From positions 74,964-138,963 of the forward strand of contig MU006226.1 in NCBI GenBank assembly GCA_010093685.1: a DNA stretch of 64,000 bases. The letters are read 5' to 3'. The stretch is from Ophiobolus disseminans (taxonomy: Eukaryota > Ascomycota > Dothideomycetes > Pleosporales > Phaeosphaeriaceae). How positions within the stretch are numbered: position 1 is the first letter of the stretch; each line of letters opens with the position of its first letter. Under the pieces are notes generated by a model that was not told the DNA's origin, searched no databases, and saw only the letters and a program-made list of their open reading frames with translations. Made by a program: the position numbers and the translations under genes. Shown here in pieces: positions 22,001 through 33,248 of this stretch.

Positions 22001-23780
22001 TGCTCTCTTAAGAAGGGAACAAGACCTACCTGCAAATACAGAGAATACACGCCTTAAACACTAGTATTAACAGCTTCTTAAGCCTACTACTGCTAAAGAA
22101 GAAGAGATAGCAGACTTAACTAATACTGTTATCACCTTTTTAAACCAGATTTTTCTACTAAGAGCCTTTCCTACTCAGGTAGAACCTATAGAGCCTGCTA
22201 CTCTAGAAGAGCTCTAGAAACAAGCTACACAGGAAGACTTAGTGTATTCTACTGCACTCTAATATGTTAAAGATAGAGAGCGCCGCTTTCTAGCACACCT
22301 TAGACTTAAGGCATTAATATTAGAGTATTATGCAGACAATAACTTAGTCCTATACTTCCGCAACAGGAAATAGGTGCCTAATTCTAAGCCTTTGCGCACT
22401 AGGCTTATCTATAAGATCTATGCATCACTAGCTACTAGACACCTAGGAAGAGAAGGAACATACAAGATACTAGCAAGAGACTACTTCTAGCCTAGCATGT
22501 CTAATAACATACGTCGCTTTGTCCGCAACTGTAACATCTGTAGACGCATTAAGCTCTAGAGAGATAGGTTGCAAGGCTTCCTGAAACCACTGCTACTCCC
22601 TAAACGCATCTAGAAAGAGATCTTAATAGACTTTATTAAAGGACTGCTAGAAAGCAATAGCTGTACAACACTTCTTGTTGTTACAGATTAGTTAAGCAAG
22701 AATGTTATTCTTATTCCCTTAAAGGACACTAGAGCAGAAATAGTTGCTTACAACTTCCTGCAGTATGTAGTTGCCTACTACTAGCTACCTAATGCTATTG
22801 TCTCCGACCGTAGTACCTAGTTTACTAGTTATTTCTAGGCTATCCTAACTAAGATAATAAACATTACACGCCGCTTATCTACAGCATGGTATCTACAGAC
22901 TAATAGATCTACTAAGAGGATAAACAGCATTATTAAAGCCTATCTCCGTGCCTTTATTAGGTAGAGACAGAGCAATTAGGTAGACCTTCTCCTAATAGCC
23001 TTAATTGCTATCAAAGAACGCGAAGCAAGGTTAACAAGGGTCTTACCCTTCTTCCTTTAACATAGCTATAATGTTAACCCTATCTAACTAGACATCTCTT
23101 AAGAACTAAACTAAGAAGAGCTAGAAGCACATCTGCGACCTAATTATAACAAGGCAAAGGCAATTGTTAAGAAGCTTAAGTATGCTTTTAACATAGCACA
23201 AACTACAATAGCTAAAGCATAGCAAGAGTAGGAGCGTTAGGCAAATAAGCATAGGTATAAGCCTCCTACACTGCAAGTGAATAACAAAGTCTAGCTCTCC
23301 TACAGGAAGCAACTGTTAAATAGAAGACTAAACAAGAAACTTAACTAGAAGAATGCTAAATACACAGTTATTAAGGTTATTAGCCTACACTTAGTTAGGC
23401 TTAACACACTACTAGGCATCTATAATGTCTTCTACATAGATCGCCTAAGACTAGCTTTCTTAGATCCCTTCCCTAGCTAGCCTAATAACGACACTCAACT
23501 AGCACCTGTCCTAGTTAATAGAGAACTAGAATTAGAAGTGGAATAGATTATAGCTGAAGTGACCTACAGGAATAGGCTGTTCTTTAAGGTTAAATAGACT
23601 AGATATGCCCTTACAACCTTTGAGCTAGTGGAAAATCTTAAAGATAACATAGCCTTAGATGAGTGGGAAGCCTTCACTGCTCTATACCGCAATCAACACT
23701 CTAAACAGCTTCTAGCTGGATTTAGGAGAGGTGATGAAGGGCAGTACTTCAGACATAACACTGCTGCACATAGATTGGAG
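19010..23780 (+). pseudogene. gypsy gag-pol remnant
   Basis: Translated in pieces this gives a gag segment (19327-19656, helical, with YLASTYSDPN), a zinc-knuckle remnant near 19850, the RT palm (start near 20805, FIRVSSSPAAA, then YLDDILIYT), RNase H, the integrase zinc region (RRFVRNCNICRRIKL near 22510) and the core. Most stops are TAG at expected Trp or Gln codons. It cannot make a polyprotein. Confidence 0.85.
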
Positions 23781-23791
23781 AGAGGGGGTAA

Positions 23792-24060
23792 TATAAGAGG
23801 TTAGACCTCTGCTATCCTTAGTGGAGTTACTTTAGTTCAATAGAAGAGCATGGAATGTCATGGAATGTCCTGGAATGTCCGGGAACTAACTAGAACAAGA
23901 CATAATCTTCTAACAGCTAACAAATGCTAATGTATGTAGAAACTTCTAGAAGCTAGCAGTCTGCTATAAAGTCAGTCTGCTCTCTTACTCTAGATAGACT
24001 CTATCGAATTCATCACGGTTAAACCTAGCCTTTCTGCAGTCTTCTGCCTAGCCCCTTACA
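23792..24060 (+). repeat. gypsy 3' LTR
   Basis: 269 bp, same length as the 5' LTR; its terminal TG has become TA, a RIP-type G to A change. Confidence 0.93.
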
Positions 24061-24789
24061 AGCACGATCTAGCGCAACTAAGCTAACTCTAGCCTATAGA
24101 AGAGCCGCTATAGTGCTGCTAAGTAGGCAGGTACTACTTTAAGTCCAGCTAGTGCGCTCTTGTCTACTAGGTCTAACAACGACCGCGTTGCTGCTAATCT
24201 CGCTACGAAAGCTGTCGCAGACTCCTAAGAGGCCTACTCTAACCTGTCTAAGGGCGAGAAATCCGCCTACACCCGTCGCTATAGCAATCCTTTCGACCTA
24301 TTGCTGCTAGAGGAGACTCCTAGGGCTAAGAGCAAGAGTAAGAGCAAGGCGAGGAAATAAGTAATGATTAGAGTGAGTTAGGAAGAGAGATAGTAAGAAT
24401 ACCCTAAGATAGATAAATATAGGCTAGACTGCCTAGCAAGAGCTATAGATATAGTCTTTAGTGCCTTCGGCGATCGCCCTAGCAATAAACGATTCCTCTT
24501 GCTATATATTGTTTCTATATATCCGTAATTTTGATATTATACCCTATTCTACGGCATTCCCTTCTACGCTTGCATAAGTCGGTCTAGAATGTGCTATTCG
24601 TGTTCTAATTTGCTATAACTAGCTTCTTCTAGGTTATTCTAGCATAATCCAGCACGTCCTAGCGCGTCTTAATATAATCTAGATCGTATTATCCGCTGCT
24701 ATAATAGTGTAACCCGTGCCGTTAAACACCTTCTAAAACCTCGTAGGAAAAAGGTAAGGTAAAGGTAACGGGTTTTACATAGCTTATAA

Positions 24790-26115
24790 TATTCTAGTGT
24801 TATCCCTCTTTTTTTTTTTTTAGGGGTACACCTTCCTGCTTCTTTTTGCGCTTTAAGAGGATACCTTTCCTCTTCTAGAATTCTTAGAGCGTATTTGCGG
24901 AGATTGACACTCCTAGCTCCTAAGAGTTCTCCTCGTCTAGGTAATCCTTCTATTTAACGAGGTACTCCCACTTATCTCCCTTAGTCTTCCTTTAATTAAG
25001 GATTTTGTCAACCTCGTGTACGTCGTTGCCGTATTCGCGCAACGTGTCTATAATAGGTATATCTAGATATAGTACTAGACCTCGTAGGCTATATAGCTCT
25101 AGTAGTAAGGTATAAAACACTAGGTAAACGTCTTTTAGCCTAGGCATATCTACTTTAAACGCCGATAGCCTAATCTAGGCTATAATAGTCCCTAGTCCTA
25201 TGTATTTCTAATCTAGCTTTCTTTTTAGCCTAGTAGACCGAATATAACGGTTGGATAGTAGCACTTTATTATTAATCTTAAACGGAATAGGCAGGCGTTT
25301 CTTGTTAGCGTACTTTTTCTAATACTTATTAGTAAGAAGAATTCTCCTCTTGCACTCTACCTGTAATGAAATCACTCTAGCTGCTACTACTATACCTAAG
25401 GGTAATTCTCCGTCACTAAGTGCCTAACTAGGCTAGTTTACGCTACGAGGGTCTAAAGCGTAGTATACGCAGAATAGCGTCGTCTTTGTAGTTGCGTGTA
25501 CGCTGTTATTATACGCGTACTCTACTAACAAGATCTATAAAGCCTAGTTATCCTATTCTAAGGTGTAGAAGCACCTTAGATACTACTCTAACGTCTAGTT
25601 CTGTCTTTCTGTCTAGCTATCTATCTCTAGGTAGTACGCGGAAGTGAGGACGCGCTTTGCGTCTAGGTAGTAGTTAAAGGTCTCCTAATGCTTCGCCTTT
25701 ATTAAGGGGCTATAATCTAAGATAATTCTTACGGGTACTCCGTAAAGTCGTATAATCTCTCTTATCTAGGCCTGTACTAGGTTAGTTCTATTCTAGTCGC
25801 AACGCGCTAGGATGTAATAGGCTATCTTAGTGAGCCTGCACACAACTACTATAATCGCGTTATATACTACTCTAGAGATCTTGCTTAGAGAAAGTTCGAT
25901 AATAAAGTCGAACGTAACCTTCTCCTAAGCTCTTGTTATTAGTAGTAAAGGTGCTAGTAGACTATATAGCTTGTGTTTCGCTATAATAGATCTCTTGCAG
26001 CGCAAATAATTATTGCAATAGCTAGCTACGTTCTTTGCTATCCCTTTCTACGTATACTAGCGCGACACTTTCTCTAGTGTCCTCCTTGCACTAAAATAGC
26101 CCGCAAGTAGACTAT
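24790..26115 (-). mobile_element. chromodomain gypsy (chromovirus) integrase fragment, RIP-mutated
   Basis: On the minus strand, about 25275-25180 reads as the integrase C-terminus (NKVLLSNRYIRSTRLKRKL), and 25020-24920 reads as a chromodomain (EVDKILN, then WEYLVK and DYLDEENS with TAG at expected Trp sites). A second target-binding chromodomain gypsy lineage is therefore present, distinct from the plus-strand element. Its 5' part is missing: sequence is cut at 26116 by the copia LTR. The A/G-rich tract before 24790 could be its polypurine tract and 3' LTR, but no partner LTR was found. Confidence 0.75.
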
Positions 26116-26312
26116 TGTTAGATTTAATGAGGTATTAAAACCTAATAATAGATAAGATAAATTAATAATAATTTGTTCTATTCTAGTGTTCTCCGGTTAA
26201 GTGCGGAGTTTAACTAGGTGTTAGATCTAGTACTAGTGTGCTAAGGCGCTTGTGCCCGCCCCTCCTGTTTCTTTTAGTGTTAGTAGCCTTACAGCACCCC
26301 TAATATCTAACA
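26116..26312 (-). repeat. copia 3' LTR
   Basis: 197 bp with inverted ends TGTTAGAT/ATCTAACA, preceded on the minus strand by a purine-rich tract (AAGAGGGTG). Its position downstream of the copia RNase H region identifies it as the 3' LTR. Confidence 0.7.
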
Positions 26313-29300
26313 CACCCTCTTAGCTTAGATGTATTTTGCAAGCTAGTAACTTTAGGTAATATTAAGGTCCTTAAGTTTTGCTTAAAGTTCTTCTAATAGT
26401 GCCTTCTTAGTCACCTTGTGTAGTGATACCTTAACTAATCCTACTTAATAAAGGAAGTTTAGCCACTTGTTGCCTAGCAACACCTTAGTGAAGCTATCCG
26501 CTATTATTTCCGATAATTAAATGTATTCTATAGTAATCTTTCCACTTGCAACCTCCTGTCTTATCTAGTAGTTATAGATGTCTATATGCCTAAGCTTTAT
26601 TTAAAGCTTTAATATCTCTTTTATAACTAGTCTAATAGTCTATATGTTATCGCAATGAATTGTAATTGTGTTAGATAGAAGCTAGATTTAGAGCTCTTTA
26701 AGTAGGCGTGATGTGAAGAGAGCTTTCTTAGCTACTTAGGATAGGGCTAGGAGTTCTGCCTTAGTAGTAGATGTAGTAATAGTGTCTTACTTGCTAGCTC
26801 TCTAGGCTATAAGGCTATTAAAGAGCTTAATTGCATAGCCTTAAGAGCTTTTCCTGTCTTGTGTGTTGTCTGCAAATAATGCATTACTAGCTACTTTAAG
26901 AGTGTCTCCTCCTCTAAGCTAAAGTGCTAGCTACCTTGTGTCTAATAGGTATAGAAGAACGCGGTCTGCGGCATCGTAATGCTCTTAGAAGGGGTTTAAG
27001 AGGAAGCGTGCTAAGCGTAAGGTAGCAAAAGCAATGTCTAGTCTAGTGGTGACTGCAGCAAAGAGTAGTGACCTAATTTTGCGTTAGTATCTGTTAATCT
27101 CAGCAGGTGTTAACAGTAAGTTTAAGAGCTTAAGTTTAATAGAACTTATAGGTGTATTATAGCGTAGCTTATGCTTATCTACTAGCCTATAGATTTTGTC
27201 TACATAGGCAGCTTGTAAGAGATAGATAAGTCCTCCTATCCTGTCTCTAATTACCTCCACTTCTAGGAACTACTAGAGATCTTCTTCTCTAGTTATAGCA
27301 TACTTGTCCTGTAGGAGTTAGATAGCTTGTTATGCTTTCTTAGTCTTGTAGTTAGCATAGGCTAGGATAACGTTATCTACATAAAAGAAGATAATAATAC
27401 TGTTCTTAGTTATGCAGCAAGGCTCGTGAGAGACGCGTATAAAGCTAAGGTCTTTAAGAGTTGTTGTAAACTCCTTCTACTAGAGCATAGGTAAGAGGCG
27501 CAATCTATACAAGGCCTTCTGAACCTTAAGAATAATACCTGTCTTCTAGTATCCTTTAGGCATCCTTATGTAGATTTCCCTATCTATAGTAGCATAAACA
27601 AATGCGTTTGTAATGTTATATTGCTTAAGTTCTAGGTTATGCTTAGCTGCAATTGCTATAAGCATGCGAAATAATCTGCTAGCTAGGGTGGCTGCATAGG
27701 TGTCTTAGGAAGAGATCTATCTCTATTAGTCTCCTCTAACTACAAGGCGCGCCTTGCACTTAATAAATTAATAATCCTTGTTAAACTTGTAGGTGTATAC
27801 CTACATGCAGTCTAGGACCTAGTAACCTGTTAGTCTAATTAAGGCATAGGATACTTCTCTCTATAATTCTATCTTTTGATAGCTTGCTAAATAGTCGCGT
27901 TCTACTTCTTTAAACAGCTCTTCTATTAGGTGTTCTTTAAGCTTAGTCTTATAAGTTAGTAGAGGTAGGAGCTAACTACGGTGTAGCTTAATACCTAAGG
28001 CAAGCAGCCTCTTTACCTTAGCCTTGTTAACCACTTCTCCTTTATGTTAGCTAATATGTCTAGCCTAAGTTCCTACTATAAAGGCAGCTGCCTATAGAAT
28101 AGTCTTGGATAAGCATAACTGCGTTAATCCTATTGCCTTGCTTAGGGTCAACAATGTAGCTAGCAATGCAGTAGGTAGTAGTAGTGATAGTGGAGGTGTT
28201 AGGTATATACCTATAATCTTTCTCCCTATGATTTTCCTCTCTTAGTAATAGCTAGGTAGATTAGTCTCTTCTTAAGCTGTTGAGTCTTTAGTAGTGTTAT
28301 CTTTAAAGAATAATTTAACCTCTAGATTAGTTTGTAGTGTTAGAAGCTCTATAGTCTTAATATAGGTTGCAATCTCTTCTAGTGTGCTGTGCATAAGGTT
28401 GTCTATTAGGTTCTTAGTTTTGCTATTAAATACTAAGTGCTTATTAAACACAACATTACGTGTGCTAATAACCTTAGCTGTAGATAGTATCTAGATGTAA
28501 TAGATGTTAGATAATCTGTATCTAACTAGGTAGCTAACCTAAGCCTTTAGGTCTAGGCGTTAGAGGCGTAATTTCCCTCTATAAGTATTATTAATTATTG
28601 TAAAGGACTTGCATCTATATACTTTAAGATAAGTAAGGTTTAGTTTGCGGAGTTTAGTGACAATTCTATTAGAGAAAGCAATCCTAGTAAAGAAGGTCTT
28701 ATATAGTGTCTTCTAGTTGTTAGTGTAATTTAGCGTTCTGTTGTAGAGGTAAACTGCTGCTCTAGTAATTTTAGGCTATAGTTCCTAGGAGAGGTTAGCA
28801 TCCAATCTTATAGCGCGTGCCTTCTTCTTGTTTACACCCCCTAAGCGTTTAGCACCTCTATTCTAGGCTTAAGTATTAGGAGCTAAAGGCTTAATAATAA
28901 TCCCTTTAGAGTTAAGCTAGCGCTAAACCTGTAGTTTAACAGTAGTAATCTTATTATCTGCTTTAATAATCTTAATAGTGATGTTGAAGTAGATCCTAAG
29001 AAAGGTAAAGAAGATTCTAAGTTTATTAATAATAGAATTAGTAGGTCTGTTGTCCGTGAAGTACATGTTCTATTAGAGTCTAGAGAACCTATAGGTAATA
29101 AGCATTTAACTCTTCTTCTTAGTGATACTCTAGTCCTTATAGGAGTGGAAGTCAATAGCTAGTCTTTCTTCTAGTCCTAGGTTATTGTTGCGTAGTGTAC
29201 GGCGTATTTAGCGCTTAGCTTTAGCTTTGTTACATAAGTTGCACTTAACTATAGTGATGCCTTTGATGCGCACCCCCTTAGCTTGCTAAACAAGGTGCTT

Positions 29301-29500
29301 AATAGCTGCTAGGCCTAGATAGCCTAAGCGCTTATGCTAGGTAATAGCTAAGAATCTTTATAATGCTCTTAGTGTTCTTAAGTTTGTTGTGTAGAAGGCT
29401 AAGTTAATAGTTAAGTAGTGTTCTAACACCTATTAGCTATAAAGCTTAGTGAGCCTTTCTAGAATAGATCTATCTAGTCTCCTAAGTGTAGTAGGTTTAT
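26116..29500 (-). mobile_element. Ty1/copia-type retrotransposon, 5'-truncated, RIP-inactivated
   Basis: Minus-strand order is GAG-pre-integrase (HKRLGYLG near 29340, then CNLCNKAK), integrase core (about 29200-28800), reverse transcriptase (palm motif YVDN at 27383-27372, YVDD in intact copia elements) and RNase H, then the LTR. Integrase before RT defines copia. The Asp to Asn change is a G to A transition. Stops are dense. Gag and most of protease are missing, and the 5' end meets gypsy-type leader sequence near 29590 instead of a copia LTR. Confidence 0.82.
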
Positions 29501-29589
29501 GCTTAGTTTCCTACTATATGCCTAGCTGCCTAAGGAGGCGGAATAATACTAGGTTGCATAGGATATTTATTCTGTGCTTATGCAGGTGT

Positions 29590-30052
29590 TTAACCGTAGA
29601 GGTCCCTATAGTAGCGTTCTTGTATTCTGTTGTATTGCTCTCGCAATTGTTCCGTTGTATTGCTCTCGCAATTCCGTTGTAGAGCACTAGGGGATAGCCA
29701 CACTAGCTACTTAAGTAGGAAATCGAATTCAAATGTAAGGGGCTAGGCTAAAGACAGCAGGAAGGCTAGGTTAAACAGAGATGAATTCGATAGAGTCTAT
29801 CTAGAGCTAGAGAGCAGGCTGACTTTATAGCAGACTGCTAGCTTCTAGAAGTTTCTACATACATCAGTATTTGTCAGCTGTTAGAAGAACATATCTTGTT
29901 CTAGCTAGTTCTAGGACATTCCATAACATTCTAGGACATTCTATAACGTTCTAGGACATTCTATAACGTTCTAGGACATTCCATAACGTTCTATGATGTT
30001 CTAATGAACCGAAGTGTATCCACTAAGGATAGTAGAGGTCTAACCTCTTACA
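29590..30052 (-). repeat. gypsy-type 5' LTR (29734-30052) plus leader, reverse orientation
   Basis: The reverse complement matches the plus-strand element's LTR and the first 150 or so bases of its leader. The LTR is 319 bp, 50 bp longer, because of four tandem copies of a roughly 20-bp unit (TTCTAGGACATTCTATAACG). It marks the right edge of the island. No second LTR in this orientation is present. Confidence 0.88.
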
Positions 30053-30421
30053 GGAAGGTTCGATGCTGTGGGTTAAGCTAACCGTATTAGGACAAGACGC
30101 CTACCTAGCTTTTCCACAGCCCGAGATTAACAACCCATTAGTTTCAAGTTCACAGGAAATGCAGCCTAGCCAGCTAGTTTGCCCCAGTCTTCTACAATAG
30201 ATGTCGACAAAGACTTAGCACAACATAGCGAGCAATCACCCTGCTACAGAGCACAGCCTTCAACAATTGACCCTCACAAGTGAAATATCCTAGAAGGTGG
30301 GCAGTGTAGTTCGCAATGAATGAGCTTGATCATTGGCAAACGCGCTAACTTGGCATCGTTGCTAAAATCTTCAACTCCTTTTTCGTCAATTGCGCTATTA
30401 ACAGCACCATGTGCTTCCATC

Positions 30422-32301
30422 ATGGATTCCAACTCTACCAGGATTCATCCAATCATGACCGAGCTGTCGCCCACTACTTTCTTCAATGACCTCCCAACAG
30501 AGATGAAGATCACTATCTTCACATTCGTTCGCACTATGGCCGACAAACGAGCTGTATGTCTAGTCAGCCGTGAGTGGAGACGTTTGATGCCACCTATGCT
30601 CTGGGACGTTTTTGTGCCGACATTTCAACCGTTGCCTACAGGGAGCCTGACAGCCCTGCTACAATCTGGATCCAACATCCTCCCTCACATCAAGCGGATA
30701 CATGTACGAGTCATCGCGCCCTCTGGTACTGAAAAGGTCCACGATCCCTCGGTGGAAGCATCGTTGAAATTCATCATTGGTGCACTGCCAAAAAATGTCT
30801 TGCAACGTTTCACCAGCGATATGTCTTTTTCCACATCATTCTTCATGCATCTTCTGCAAAGCCAGCAGCAATGGCAGACATTCAACCTTAGATGGCACCC
30901 TCTTCACCTAAAGGTACCCAGCGAGATAGTCTCTGCTGGCCAGGCAGTCTGGCTCGCCTCCAGTCTCGGTTCACTAAAACAACTCACACTATACGCCGAC
31001 CCTACGTGTGCTTCGAATTTGGATGATTGCCGATTCCTCATCCAGAGCACTGACCAGTTGGACGCGCTCGAGATCCGAGGCTTCAAAAGCAAACCGTCCA
31101 TTGAGATTCTATGTGTACAGTTATTCAGTGGACTCGAACCAGTCGATGGGACCCCGGCAAGGATCCTGTGTCCATCTAGGCTGACGTTCTGCAACCTGGA
31201 TCTGGCTACCAAACCTACCACCATGTAGCCACGCAATACCCTTCATAGATGCCCTTGCAACATACTATTCGGATGCGCCATGTACGTTGAATCGGCTCGA
31301 CGTACTACTTCGAGAACACAAGAGACCAAAGGCAAAAGCTGTAGTGCAATCGCTCGAGCGTTTACTCAACTGTATCCCGCCTCTTTCACGCTTGAACCTC
31401 GACCCTGGTGCTGGCAGATTCGTAGATGTTGCTTGTTTACACCGACACGGCTCACGCCTACTCTTGGACGAGCTACAAGGACTTGAAAGAGGTTGGCAAG
31501 AAGTGCATTGCTATCAAGGTGGTTGCTATGAAGATATACACGAGATGAAACAAGTCGGACCAAAGTAGGATTGAAGTAGGATCGAAGAAGGATCGAAGAA
31601 GGATCGAAGTAGGCTGTTCGGCATCATCGTGCAACATCTACAGAGTCTGTGGCTAAGCAACGGGCGTACAACTCGCAGGCCTTATCTCAGGTACGAAAAT
31701 CTGGTAAAGCTTTTGCACGGCTGCACGGAGTTGCAAGAGCTCGCCATCACCATTTGCCCAATATATTTAGGACCCATCGAGCGTGTGGGATCGGACTTTG
31801 CGCTGGACGCCGATTCTCAGCTCCCCCAAACAGAACTCGAAGCACTACTTGTAAGAGAAATATGGTTCTCGATCTTTTAAAACTATTTTACTAACGTTGA
31901 AATAGGACATCATCGTCCGTCAATCCAAACTCCACACTTTGCGCATCCTGGCTTTGCCAACTATCGATTTCCACGCATTACAAGGACCGCCTGGCAATGT
32001 TGGCCGCGAACAGCTCATCAATATACATGTTAACGCAGTACAAGTTGCTATGCAGCGTTTCGCATCGCAAGTAATGAGCTATATGGCGGGGCGAGAATCT
32101 AAATTGAAGGTTCTCGCCATGTCGCCATACTTGCAACTTTCATCATTTCCAGACAAAGACGAGAATGGGCACCGTTGGCCAAACTACCACTATACACGTA
32201 GCTGGGACATTGATGCTAGGGGAATTGAGCATGTCGTAGCTTTGTCGTTGACTCATGCTGCCCTGGAGATGCCCGAGTCGAGGCTACTTTACGACAACTG
32301 A
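30422..32301 (+). pseudogene. F-box/LRR-like protein, copy 3, probably broken
   Basis: The frame starts at 30422 (in-frame ATG also at 30320). The F-box at about 30480-30620 reads FFNDLPTEMKITIFTFVR, then AVCLVSREWRRLM. LRR-like sequence follows to a TAG at 31226, where homology shifts to another frame (IDALATYYSDAPCTL, about 31245 on): a one-base frameshift. A second break is the 11-bp tandem repeat at 31566-31609, which brings stops. Then comes a clear 55-bp intron (31851-31905: GTAAGA, ACTAAC, TAG) and a last exon with the signature DENGHRWPNY (about 32161-32190). The 3' end and intron look healthy, so either the damage is recent or the assembly has errors. Predicted role if intact: SCF substrate adaptor; substrate unknown. 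It faces copy 4. Confidence 0.6.
31566..31609 (+). repeat. 11-bp tandem repeat inside F-box copy 3
   Basis: Four units of TAGGATYGAAG/AAGGATCGAAG. The 44-bp array is not a multiple of three and contains in-frame stops, so it disrupts the coding frame. Confidence 0.85.
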
Positions 32302-33248
32302 ACTTGCAAAGAGGCATAGTTATGTTATATGCGACGAAAAAGCGTGCAAGGCAGAATAGCAGCCTCAATACCAAGATGATGATGCTGTAATTGCGTTCAA
32401 TACAGGGCTGACCAAACTCACTGGTCAAAATATAGTCTCCGCACGTCGTGCAGGGACCGTAATTGAGGTATGTAGAGGGTTGAGCGTCATGGGCCGTAAA
32501 GTTGGTAGCTCTGCTTTTATCAAATTCATCCAAGATCAAAAGAGGGCAGTGCTACGTGGCTGTGTATTGCCGCTTGCGCGTGATAACATACTTGCAAACA
32601 TTTCTTCGTCACTTACATCCTTCAGCTCACTATCTCGTGCACTCTTGTCCTGGCCGACACATACTCAGAAAATAAATCACCCCTCTATTGCCTGTTTTGA
32701 GCTACGAAGGAGCTCGCATCTGGCGAGGCACTACTAGGTGCTGCATGTTACCATAAATTTAAACAAGAAGCCTGTGTATCCTTACGACGCTATAAAGACT
32801 TGAATAAACTCTAATACGAATGCAAGAATAAACAGGTCTTTATATGCTAGAATAGAAATTGTGTAATTATTTATTAAATAGTAGCATGTTGACTGATCGG
32901 TGCATCACCAAATATGAGCTGCTTCGTAGAAGGCTACTATAGTGTCGTCCCCGTCTTCCTTGCTTTGTCGATTTCATCGTCCTCTGCGCGTTTGAGTCGA
33001 TAACATGACGAGAATATAGGCTTGAAGATAGTAGCTGCCGAACATATGCGGCGGCATTGGGAATCATGCTGGATGTAAGGAGAGTGGGATGCAACATGTT
33101 TTACGGGAGGCAGTACGTATGAGACTATTTTAGCTATTGTTTTCAACATTGTGAACGAGTGTTTGACTCCAAGGTTGTAGCTAACCTATTTCGTACCTAA
33201 TGTCTTCCAGTCAGTTCAGCAATCGTACAAGGGCACCCATCATATGCA
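32302..33248. other. intergenic between convergent F-box copies
   Basis: About 950 bp with no convincing frame or repeat; both flanking genes end here. Confidence 0.5.

Larger units (their letters stand above)
18248..24060 (+). mobile_element. Ty3/gypsy-type LTR retrotransposon, complete structure, RIP-inactivated
   Basis: Two 269-bp LTRs (TGTAAGAGG...CTCTTACA) bound a 5.8-kb element, flanked by the 5-bp direct repeat AGCAC (18243-18247 and 24061-24065). A polypurine tract lies just before the 3' LTR (about 23777-23791). Pol order is RT, RNase H, integrase, which defines gypsy: RT with YLDD at 21216-21227, an RNase H region near 21650-22000, and integrase about 22440-23000. Gag remnants surround 19300-19660, and a degraded CCHC knuckle (CIRC...C) lies near 19850. 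Dozens of TAG/TAA stops make it non-autonomous. The LTR copies differ at 14 sites by my count, all transitions, with no indels. Confidence 0.93.
17830..24360 (+). pseudogene. RIP-decayed multi-exon frame split by the gypsy insertion
   Basis: Coding-like sequence lies on both sides of the gypsy element. The right part reads toward a Lys/Ser-rich end (EETPRAKSKSKSKARK, stop near 24358) through at least one CAA to TAA change. The left part includes a Lys-rich stretch ending near 18210 and an apparent earlier intron (GTAAGC to TCTAG near 17968-18020). When the flanks are joined without the element, GTAAGT (near 18217) and GCTAAC...CTCTAG (near 24090) form a plausible short intron, so the element probably landed in an intron. 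I do not recognise the gene; it may itself belong to an older repeat. Confidence 0.35.
16680..30052. repeat. RIP-mutated transposon island
   Basis: Composition changes abruptly: TpA, CTAG and TAG become dominant and long reading frames vanish on both strands. Almost all interruptions of recognisable pol sequences are TAG or TAA at Gln or Trp positions (CAA/CAG to TAA/TAG, TGG to TAG), the result of CpA to TpA change on one or the other strand. Normal composition resumes at about 30053. The island contains one complete gypsy element, a chromodomain gypsy fragment, a copia body and other repeat sequence, in both orientations. Such islands are typical of Pleosporales genomes and are usually heterochromatic. 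Confidence 0.92.

Noticed and set aside
28883..29155. Minus-strand 90-codon frame as a protein gene
   Set aside because: An off-frame reading of the copia integrase, open by chance in RIP-altered DNA.
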